A DNA stretch of 64,000 nt, taken from NCBI GenBank assembly GCA_024655945.1, contig JANLFK010000010.1:79275-143274 (forward strand). The letters are read 5' to 3'. Under the pieces are notes generated by a model. The model did not search any database, had not been told where the DNA came from, and saw only the letters and a list, made by a program, of their open reading frames with translations. The DNA comes from a candidate division KSB1 bacterium. GTDB taxonomy: Bacteria; Zhuqueibacterota; Zhuqueibacteria; JANLFK01; Oleimicrobiaceae. Position numbers and translations under genes: made by a program. Shown piece by piece: positions 25,349 through 34,000 of this stretch (position 1 is the first letter of the stretch; every line of letters begins with the position of its first letter).

Positions 25349-27430
25349 ATGAGCAGAAACATTTTCGTTATCATCTTCACCGCGAGCATGCTCTGGTTGG
25401 CACCTTCGTGCATCAGGAAGGTAGGAGTGAACGATATGCACTACGTCCAGGAGCGGCACATTGCCACCGCAGTCACCGACTTGGTCGGCAAATACGGCGA
25501 AGCGCAGCGGCAACGCATCGAGCGTGGTGTGCGTCAGGTGGCGCAGATGTGGCAACAGCAGGACGGCCCTCCCGAGGCCTTTGTGGCGTTCTGTACTGAG
25601 CACTTTGTCGGCGACACCGCAACCCTCGCCCAGATCACCGAACGGTACGAGCGGAACTTTGAGAGCATCTTCGGTCACTTCGCCGAGATGGGCCGAGAGC
25701 TGCGGCGACCGCTCGACCTGGACATCGGGCCGATCTTGCCCATCGACTACCTCTTCGCGGAGTTTTCCCCTGCGGCTCACCTCATGGAAGACCTTTTCCA
25801 AAAGCGGATTGCCTTGGTGGCGCTGCTAAACTACCCGGTTTTCACCCTGGAAGAGCGCCTTGCCTTGGGGCCGCAGTGGAGCCGGCAGCAATGGGCGCAT
25901 GCACGCCTGGTGCAGACCTTTTCCGCGCGCGTGCCAGCGGCCATCAACCAGCGCCTGAGCGAGGCCTACGTCAGCGCCGACGACTACATCAATCACTACA
26001 ACATCTTCATGCACCACGTGCTCACTGAGGACGGCAAGCGGCTCTTCCCCGCGGGCATGAAGCTGATCAGCCATTGGAATCTGCGCGATGAGCTCAAGGC
26101 GCAGTATGCCAACCCAGAGGGCCTGCCCCGGCAGCGGCTGATTCAACGCATCATGGAGCGGATTATCATGCAGGAGATCCCTGCAGTGGTCATCAACAAC
26201 CCGGCGGTGGATTGGAAGCCGGTGAGCAACACGGTTGCACCCGCGGCAGTGCAGGACGTCGAAGGGGCAACCCCGCCGGCCAGGGTGGAAACCACACCCG
26301 AGCCCGACCGCCGTTACGAGCACCTTCTGAAAATCTTTCAGGCAGAGCGCGAGGCCGATCCGTACTATCCCACCATGCCGACGCTCATGGACCGGCGCTT
26401 CCAACGCGACAGGGAGATACCGGAAGAAACGGTGGAGGCGCTGTTCAAGCAGGTCTTGGCTTCGCCGGAGGTGGCGCGCACTGCCCGGCTCATTGAAAAG
26501 AGATTGGGGCGGCCCTTGGAGCCGTTCGACATCTGGTACAACGGCTTCAAGCCGCGCAGCGCGTACAGCGAGGCGGAGCTGGACAGGATTGTCGGCAAGC
26601 GTTATCCAAATGCGCGCGCCTTCGAGGGCGACATCCCCCGGATTCTCCAGAAGCTTGGCTTCTCCGCTGAGCAAGCGCGCTTCTTGAGCGAAAGGATCAC
26701 CGTCGACCCGGCGCGCGGGCCAGGGCACGCCTGGGAGCCCGGCCGCAGGGCAGACCAGGCCCATCTGCGCACGCGCATCCCGGCCACCGGCATGAACTAC
26801 AAAGGGTACAACATCGCCATCCACGAGCTCGGGCACAATTGCGAACAGGTCTTTTCCCTGAACAAGGTGGACCACACCCTGTTGCGGGGCGTGCCCAACA
26901 CTGCCTTCACCGAGGCCTTTGCCTTCGTGTTCCAGGCGCGGGACTTGGAGCTGCTCGGCCTGAAGCAGAAGGACCCCCTTGCCGACCATCTGCGCACCCT
27001 GGACAACCTGTGGGCCACCTACGAGATCGCCGGCGTGGCCCTGGTGGACATGCGGGTGTGGCATTGGATGTACGAGCACCCCAACGCCAAGCCAGCCGAG
27101 CTGAAGGATGCCACCATCGCCATCGCCAAAGAAGTGTGGAACGAATTTTACGCCCCGGTCTTTGGTCAAAGGGACCAGCTCCTGCTGGCTATCTATTCGC
27201 ACATGATCGATGCCGGCCTCTACCTACCGGACTACCCCCTGGGCCACATCATTGCCTTCCAGATTGAGCAGTACTTGGCCGACAAGAACCTGGGGCAGGA
27301 GATGGAGCGGATGTGTCGCCTGGGGTCAATCACGCCCGAGGCCTGGATGCGGGCAGCGGTGGGCGCGCCTCTGTCGGCGCAGCCGCTGCTGGAGGCGGCA
27401 GAGCGTGCACTCAGCGTGCTTGCGCCTTAG
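25349..27430 (+). CDS. HELGH zinc-metallopeptidase-like lipoprotein
   Basis: This 693-residue protein starts MSRNIFVIIFTASMLWLAPSC, a lipoprotein signal, with AAAAGGAG upstream. A long helical N-terminal part precedes the catalytic region with IAIHELGHNCEQVFS (HExxH) and the downstream helix FTEAFAFVFQARDLELLG, which supplies a plausible third zinc ligand Glu. The helical M3/M2-like layout (oligopeptidase or carboxypeptidase type) fits. It would be anchored in the periplasm or on the surface. It lies between two other lipoprotein-type genes in the same direction, 90 bases after the beta-lactamase-fold gene. Confidence 0.75.
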   Translation: MSRNIFVIIFTASMLWLAPSCIRKVGVNDMHYVQERHIATAVTDLVGKYGEAQRQRIERGVRQVAQMWQQQDGPPEAFVAFCTEHFVGDTATLAQITERYERNFESIFGHFAEMGRELRRPLDLDIGPILPIDYLFAEFSPAAHLMEDLFQKRIALVALLNYPVFTLEERLALGPQWSRQQWAHARLVQTFSARVPAAINQRLSEAYVSADDYINHYNIFMHHVLTEDGKRLFPAGMKLISHWNLRDELKAQYANPEGLPRQRLIQRIMERIIMQEIPAVVINNPAVDWKPVSNTVAPAAVQDVEGATPPARVETTPEPDRRYEHLLKIFQAEREADPYYPTMPTLMDRRFQRDREIPEETVEALFKQVLASPEVARTARLIEKRLGRPLEPFDIWYNGFKPRSAYSEAELDRIVGKRYPNARAFEGDIPRILQKLGFSAEQARFLSERITVDPARGPGHAWEPGRRADQAHLRTRIPATGMNYKGYNIAIHELGHNCEQVFSLNKVDHTLLRGVPNTAFTEAFAFVFQARDLELLGLKQKDPLADHLRTLDNLWATYEIAGVALVDMRVWHWMYEHPNAKPAELKDATIAIAKEVWNEFYAPVFGQRDQLLLAIYSHMIDAGLYLPDYPLGHIIAFQIEQYLADKNLGQEMERMCRLGSITPEAWMRAAVGAPLSAQPLLEAAERALSVLAP

Positions 27431-27488
27431 GGCCTCCTTGGGACAAACACGGCCGCCTCGCCAGGGAGGTGCGCCGCTCGGTACCCCC

Positions 27489-28694
27489 TTGGCGATCCGC
27501 GCGGTCATGGCTGTGGTGGTCTTGTTTGCCGCATGCGCAAAAAGGCCGCCGGAGCCCGTGGCCGTCATCGCCCGTGCCCCTTACGGTTCCGAACCCTCGC
27601 CGGAAGCGGTGGCAGCCTTGCCTTCGCTGGGCTTCACTGCCGGCATCGTCGCGCACCATGACGAAGCCGCACTGAGGGGCGCGCTGCATGCGGCACAGAA
27701 GGTGGGCCTCAAGCTCTTCGTGGGAGACCAGCGGCTGCTCGCCTGGGACTTGCCGCTGGACTCTGCCCTGACCTATGCAGAGCGGATGGCGACCCGCTTT
27801 GCCGCTCACCCGGCGTGCGCGGGCTACTGGCTGGGGTTGGTGGCGGACACGGCGCTGTTCAACCGCGCCGCAGCCCTGAGGCAGCGCCTGGCGTCCCGCG
27901 ACCGCGCGCACAGGGTGCTGGTAGGCCTGACTGGGTACGGGCCTGAGCAAATGCGCCACCCGGCGCGCTACGCCCTGCGGCCGCTGGAGCAGTTCGCTGC
28001 CACTGTGCGGCCGCCGGTCATCCCCTTCGACCAGCAGGGAATCGAAGGCGGGACACCTGCGCCGGATTTTCTTGCCAACCTCGCCGCGGCCAGAGAGGCA
28101 GGGCTGGCCACGCGCCTTCCCTGGTGGGGGACGGTCTTTGCACCGCACGGCGGCGACGAGGTGGGCCCGCGCGACAACTACCTGCGCTTTCAGGCGATGT
28201 GCCTTCTGGCGCATGGCGCCACGGGGTTGGAATACGTGCTCGACTGGGCCACCCTGCGCGCCTGGGGTACCTCCCGCGCACCTCTGCCGCCGGCGGCCCG
28301 CGCCCTTGTTGAAATCAATGGCACCGTGGCGGCTTGGTCGCCAGCCCTGTCGCGCGCCAGGTGCACGGCAGTCTACCATAGCGACCCTGTACCCACCGGA
28401 GGGCAGCGCGTCAACTTGCGGGGCATGGTCTACAGGATCGATGGGGAGTTCGTCACGGTAGCGCTCTTCCGTGGCAAGAGCAAGCGGGACCAATACGTCA
28501 TGGTGGTCAACCGCAACTACAGCAGGGGAGCCAAGCCAAGGCTCTTTTTCAGCCGCCAGGTGAAGGGCCTGGAAGAAATTGCCCCAGAAGGAGCCGCGCG
28601 CCAGGTGCTCCGTTTTGCTCCGGAGGAGAGTTCGCGGGAACTGGCAGTGTTGCTGAAAGCGGGAGGTGGCCGCCTGTTCCGCCTGGTCACCTGA
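27489..28694 (+). CDS. Lipoprotein with TIM-barrel-like domain, unknown
   Basis: From TTG 27489 the protein begins MAIRAVMAVVVLFAACAKRP, a lipoprotein signal; ATG 27507 is the shorter choice and neither has a strong ribosome site. The mature protein resembles a glycosidase-type barrel: GYWLGLVADTALF, RLPWWGTVFAPHGGDE, LAHGATGLEYVLDWATLRAWG, followed by a C-terminal beta domain (VAAWSPAL, YVMVVNRNYSRGAKP). I cannot name the family or confirm catalytic acids. Confidence 0.65.
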   Translation: MAIRAVMAVVVLFAACAKRPPEPVAVIARAPYGSEPSPEAVAALPSLGFTAGIVAHHDEAALRGALHAAQKVGLKLFVGDQRLLAWDLPLDSALTYAERMATRFAAHPACAGYWLGLVADTALFNRAAALRQRLASRDRAHRVLVGLTGYGPEQMRHPARYALRPLEQFAATVRPPVIPFDQQGIEGGTPAPDFLANLAAAREAGLATRLPWWGTVFAPHGGDEVGPRDNYLRFQAMCLLAHGATGLEYVLDWATLRAWGTSRAPLPPAARALVEINGTVAAWSPALSRARCTAVYHSDPVPTGGQRVNLRGMVYRIDGEFVTVALFRGKSKRDQYVMVVNRNYSRGAKPRLFFSRQVKGLEEIAPEGAARQVLRFAPEESSRELAVLLKAGGGRLFRLVT

Positions 28695-28703
28695 GCGCCA
28701 CTT

Positions 28704-31043
28704 TCACAGCACCAGAATGTGCACGGGACTACTCGCCACCACGCCGTGCTCGGTCTCTGCGCTGACCTGGAAGCGATGCCTGCCCGGCACCAGCCGCCAA
28801 CGTGCCCGGAACGGATGCTGTACGGTGCACCATAGGGAGTCGTTCACCCACCAGGAGACAGTCTTCACGCCCTGGGGAAGCACCGCCTCGAGGTCCAGGG
28901 TCTGATACTCGGGCCGCAGCACCGGATCGACCTTGTAGATGTCGCCGTTGTCAGGGAAGGTGATGACCGGGAGCTGCGGCTCAGTGGGAGAATGCTCCGC
29001 CCTCGGCGCCACGGGAACGCGCGGCGGCCTGGGTAAACCTGCCTCCACCATCCAGCGCTCGTAAAGAGGTGGCCAGACCTCGTACACCTGAAGCCCGCCA
29101 CGGCCAATCGCCTGATGTTCTGCCTCGTGCACCACAAATGGGCGATGCACGGAGCACATGCGGGTGGGTTCTGTGCCGGCGATGAACACCTCCCGCACCG
29201 TACCCCGGCAATAGGGGCCAGGCCGTTCCCCGGAGCGCGCGCAGATTTCGCGCTCGACCAGACCGGGCGGGGCAGCAAAGGGGGCCGGCCAATTCTCGCG
29301 GTGGAGAAGAAGCAAAATGTCGCGGAAAAGCAGTCCGGCCCCGGTAATGCCCGACACCTTGTGCATCGCCTCGCCGCTAAAGTTGCCGACCCAGACGCCC
29401 ACGGTATACCGCGTGGTGTAACCCAGTGCCCAGTTGTCGCGATAGTCCTTGGAGGTCCCCGTTTTGGCGGCACAGGGGAAAGGCAGCTCCAAGGCGTTCC
29501 CCTCGCCAAAGGCCCCCATCCTCGCCTCACGGTCGGCCAAAATGTGGGTCAGCAAATAGGCCACTTGCGGCGCGAAGATCCTTGAGGAATCCGCGTTTTG
29601 CTGGCCGAGCAATACCTTTTCTCTGCGCACCCACCCGCCGTGAGCTAAAGCGCAGTACGCCCGCGTCAGCTCCAGCAGAGACACTTCGCCGTTGCCCAGC
29701 GTCAGCCCCAAGCCGTAGTAGGTGGCCGGCTTGGTGAGACTGGCAAAACCTGCGGCACGGAGCTTAGCCAGAAGGAGCTCGGTGCCCAGCTCCTCCAGCA
29801 AGCGCACGGCCGGCACATTGTAAGAACAGGCCAGTGCCACCCGCAGGCGTACCGGCCCGTGGAAGAGACGGTCGTAGTTGTGGACGCGGAAATCGCCTCC
29901 AGCGGTTGCTGCGTGGGTCTCGATGTCCGGCACAATATCCGCAGCGGTGCGGCCATGCTCGAGCGCCAGGCCATAGGTGAAGGGCTTGATGGTGGATCCT
30001 GGCTGGCGCAGACAGAGGCAGCCGTTCACTTGGCCGTGGTTGAGCTCGTCAAAGTAGTCGGCCGAGCCGACCATGGCCAGTACCGCAACGTCTTCATTGT
30101 CCAGAATCACGGCCGCAGCGTTGGTGACGTTCCTGTCGGCCAGCAGCCGCAGGTGGCTGCGCAGCAGCAGCTCGATCTTCTGCTGCAACGGCAGGTCGAT
30201 GGTTGTCCTCACCGTGCCTGCATGGGGCAAGTGGAGGGCCTTGCGGTTGACGAGCAGCCAGTCGCAGAAGTGCGGTGCAGCGAGGGAGCGCTCCGCAGGG
30301 CTGAAGGTGAGCTCTGCGGCGCGGGCCTCAGCAAACCGGGCGCTGTCTATGGCTCCGCAGCGGAGCATGGCCCGTAGCACGAGCTCTTGGCGCCTCTTGG
30401 CTGCATCGCGGTTCCGGTACGGGTCATAGCGGGCTGGCGCCTGCGGCAGCCCAGCAAGGAGGGCCGCTTCGGGCAAGGTGAGGTGCAGTGCCGGTTTGGC
30501 AAAGTACAGCCGGGCAGCAGCCTCCGCGCCGATAGTTCCGTTGCCGTATGGCACGCGATTCAGGTACTGGGTAAGTATCTCCTCCTTGCTGAGGGTCAAC
30601 TCCAACTTGACAGCCAAGGCCATTTCCACCGGCTTTGCCCACCAGCGGCGCGGAAGGTGGTACGCAGCCCGGACAAGCTGTTGGGTGAGAGTGGATGCGC
30701 CGGAGACCACTCGGCGAGAGCGGAGGGCTTGGGTTGTCGCGCGCATCACAGCCAGCGGATCAACGCCCCAGTGGCGAAAGAAGCGCCGATCTTCCACCGC
30801 AATCGTCGCCTGAACCAGGTAGAGGGAGACGTCACGCAGTTCGACCCACTGCCCGCGGCCGCCAGAGCCGAGCACGCGCTCCTGGAGCAGCCTGCCCTCG
30901 CGGTCGGTGAGGCGCAGGCTACTGCCGCTTTTCCGCTGCGCAAGGTCCCGTGGCAGCGGGCTTAAGAACAGGGCGAGCAGCATCAGCGCCAAAGCGCCAG
31001 CCACGCCCCTTGCCGCCCATCTTTTCAACTTTGGTCTGGACAC
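28704..31043 (-). CDS. pbpC: Penicillin-binding protein 1C
   Basis: After a membrane anchor (VAGALALMLLALFLSPLP) comes a GT51 glycosyltransferase domain with ATIAVEDRRFFRHWGVD, SGASTLTQQLVR and the KEEILTQYLNRVPYG block. Next is a transpeptidase domain with GSTIKPFTY (SxxK), ACSYNVPAV (SxN) and AAKTGTSKDY (KTG). A PBP1C-specific C-terminal beta domain ends the protein. GTG 31043 leaves 43 bases after the alpha-2-macroglobulin gene; longer in-frame starts overlap that gene. The PbpC/alpha-2-macroglobulin pairing is a known envelope defence-and-repair module. Confidence 0.93.
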   Translation of the reverse strand: MSRPKLKRWAARGVAGALALMLLALFLSPLPRDLAQRKSGSSLRLTDREGRLLQERVLGSGGRGQWVELRDVSLYLVQATIAVEDRRFFRHWGVDPLAVMRATTQALRSRRVVSGASTLTQQLVRAAYHLPRRWWAKPVEMALAVKLELTLSKEEILTQYLNRVPYGNGTIGAEAAARLYFAKPALHLTLPEAALLAGLPQAPARYDPYRNRDAAKRRQELVLRAMLRCGAIDSARFAEARAAELTFSPAERSLAAPHFCDWLLVNRKALHLPHAGTVRTTIDLPLQQKIELLLRSHLRLLADRNVTNAAAVILDNEDVAVLAMVGSADYFDELNHGQVNGCLCLRQPGSTIKPFTYGLALEHGRTAADIVPDIETHAATAGGDFRVHNYDRLFHGPVRLRVALACSYNVPAVRLLEELGTELLLAKLRAAGFASLTKPATYYGLGLTLGNGEVSLLELTRAYCALAHGGWVRREKVLLGQQNADSSRIFAPQVAYLLTHILADREARMGAFGEGNALELPFPCAAKTGTSKDYRDNWALGYTTRYTVGVWVGNFSGEAMHKVSGITGAGLLFRDILLLLHRENWPAPFAAPPGLVEREICARSGERPGPYCRGTVREVFIAGTEPTRMCSVHRPFVVHEAEHQAIGRGGLQVYEVWPPLYERWMVEAGLPRPPRVPVAPRAEHSPTEPQLPVITFPDNGDIYKVDPVLRPEYQTLDLEAVLPQGVKTVSWWVNDSLWCTVQHPFRARWRLVPGRHRFQVSAETEHGVVASSPVHILVL

Positions 31044-31086
31044 ACTCCCATGGCCAAGGCTTGCTCCGCCCCCATCATGCAATGGC

Positions 31087-34000
31087 CTATTCTGTCCTCC
31101 GCACGCGCACACGGGTGCCTGCCCGTCTCCCAAAGACTTCTGGTTCGTACATCTGCGATGCACAGGTGGCAGGCATGCCAAAGTCGCCGACGGTGGTGGC
31201 GCGCGCCAAGTACGTGTAAGTGTGCACCCCTGCGCGCAGATAGTCCGCGAACAACAGCACCCGGTCGTCGTGCAGCTCCACGTGGCTGAAGCCGCCCCAG
31301 GAGGTCTCCTCCCATGCGCCGGAGCTCAGCTCTGCGACCCGTTCGGCCTCGGCCGCAGCCATCTGCAAGGAGATGTCCACCGCCTCCATCCCGGCCGGCA
31401 ACGGGTCATCCACCACGACAAAGGTCCGACCCTGCGGCGTGATGACTTTGAGCTCCACCTTGAGCAGGGTTCCTGGAGCAAAGGAGAGAACTTGCCCCTG
31501 CGGCTGTCCAGAGAGCGGAGTGATGGCCTTCACCACGGTGAGCCCCTCGTCTCTTGTGGGCAAGGGAGCGCTGGGGTAATAGTTCATGCGCACGCCGTAG
31601 TAGAGCTGGCCCGTTCCCGACCTTTGCACCTCCACCGGCAGGCGTTTCCCCTTGGCCAGTTCATCCAGGCCCACAGTTGCCCGCCTGGTCGCCAGGTCTC
31701 GTCCAGCAAAGGTTTCGCTGAGCAGGCTCTTGCCGGCGACGCGTATTTCCGCTTTGAAATTGGCCGGCTCTTTCTCGTAGATGGCAAAATAGCGGGCCAG
31801 CGCCATCAGCGCGAACACGTTCTCCTGCGTGCTGCGCCACAGCCCATTTTTGCGCTGCGCCATCAGCCACTGCACGACCTTATGGTCCAGTGGGAAGCCG
31901 CCCCGCGCTTCCAGCAGCGCCTCCAGCACGACGGCCGTGGTCCGCACATCCGAATGGAAGATCCACACCAGTTCGCCAGGCTGCTCTTCCTCGAAGTGTG
32001 CCGCGATAGGGTCCACCCGGACGCTGTTGAGGAGTGCCTCGGCCAACTCCTGCTGGCGCTCCTCGGCCATGCCGGCTGCCCCCAAAGCCCTGAGCAGCAT
32101 AGCCTTGCCAAAGAGCGGCAAGCGCCCACGCTGTTCGTACAGGTGGTCCAGGTAAGCCTTGTCCGGCTCGCCGGCCCGGGCCAACACGTACGCGGCCAAC
32201 ACCTTGCTGGTCAGCCATGCGCGCTCCGGCAGGGTGTAGGGCGAGGTGCCCGGCTTTTCGCGGAGAAAGGCGCGCAAGTACTTCAGGCCCTGCCGCAGGA
32301 CTTGCTCGTCCACCTTGTAGCCATGGGCGCGCGCCTCGACCAGCGCTTGCAAGGCGTAGGCCGACACAAAGGGCGCTACCCGCCGCTCACCCGGCCAGTA
32401 GGAGAAGCCGCCGTCTGGAAGCTGGTAGGCCCGGAGCTCGCACAACGTGCGGTTGACCACCTCGGCAAAATCATCACCCGCCAGAGCGGGCAAGTCAAAA
32501 GCTCTCACCAAGTCGCCGGCGACTATCATCGGCAGCACTGAGGAGACGCGCTGCTCAAGGCAACCATAGGGATAGGTGAACAGATACTCGGCACCGGGCG
32601 CAAGCTCGGTCATGGCCGTGGACGAAGCCGAGACCTCAAGACTCCCCATGCCGGGCATGGAGTTCGCCGGCACCTCTACCGCCTCGCTCACTCGTCCCTC
32701 GGTGCGCCCGGAGGTGGCCACGCTCTCTTTGGGCTGCGGCTCCTGGAGGGGAATTGTTACGCGCACGGCATCGCTCAACCCGCCCATGCGCGCCGAAAAG
32801 GTGAAGGTAGCCCTGCCTGTCCTCTGCACCTCAACCGGAAAGCGCACCTCCCTCGCCTGCCCTGGAAGAACCGCGACTTGAACCGTCGTTCTGTCCTTGA
32901 GGAGCACGCCCTCCGCCTGCACAGCCACCTGCACGTCACCGGCAGTTGCCGTCTGATTGTGAATAATCGCCCCGGCTTCGAAGGTATCTCCCACCCGGGC
33001 GAATCTCGGCAGTGCTGGCTGCACCATGAGCTCCTTGTTCACGACAAACTCGCATTGGCCACGACCGAAGCGGCTGTCCTTGCTCTGCGCCACGGCCATG
33101 ACCACGTATCGCGTCAGATTGTCCGGCAGCCGAAACCTGACCACCGCTTGTCCGTTGGCGTCGGTGAGCAGCTCGGGATTCCAGTAGGGCGTGAGCACAA
33201 AGCGCGAGCGCAGGGCCTGGGCGGCAACTCCCCGAAGCTCGCCGCCGTCACCGCCGCGATGCTCGCCCTTCTCGCCATAGTTCCGCTGTTCCACCACGTG
33301 CAGGCGCGTCTCGGCAGTCTGCACACTGAGGGGGCGCGGCCCGTAGAAAGCAAAGAACGGATCGGGCAGGCGATAACCAGTGAGGTTCAGCACCGCTGCA
33401 TCTACCACTGCCAGTGCCACCTCGCCGCGCACTGGGGACCCCGCTGCATCGCGCAGATTGACGGTCACGCTCACCTCCTGGCCCGGGCGGTAGGAGGTGC
33501 GGTCAGTCTGCACCTCCAGTTGCAGGTGGCAGGTGCCAGGATCGACATTGAGCCCCACATAGCCAATCTTGAAGGCCGGTCTGCCCACATCTTCACCCTC
33601 TGCTGAGAAGACGTGGCTGGCAGTCCGTCCTTTGAGGAGAATGACGGAAACGAACACATTGGGCAAGTCTTGCTCCTGCAGGTGGATCTCTATCCTGGGC
33701 GCGGTGCCCTTGACGTGGCGGACCCAGTGGCGGAGGACGGTCTCCCGCTCCACGGTCACCAGGGCCTCTGCCTCCTCGAAGGGCGACTTGACCAGAATGC
33801 TGGCCACCTCCCCTGGCTTGTAGGAAGCGCGCTCGGCCACCAGCTCCAGCAGGTCGTCATCGCGCCTCTGCCAGGCAACGTACTGCCTGCCGGTCGCATA
33901 GACAGGCGCCCAGGTGGTGACCTGGTTGCCGCGGCCATCCTGCCCCTCGGCGCACAAAAAGTAGCTCCCCGCACTGGTGAGCAGGAAGGAAAGCTGCTGC

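Noticed and set aside
25826..27202. 458-codon minus-strand frame opposite the HELGH protein
   Set aside because: Antisense shadow; the + strand frame has a lipoprotein signal and a metallopeptidase motif.
30907..32541. 544-codon open frame on the + strand opposite the alpha-2-macroglobulin gene
   Set aside because: It has no domain and no ribosome site and exists because of codon bias on the other strand.
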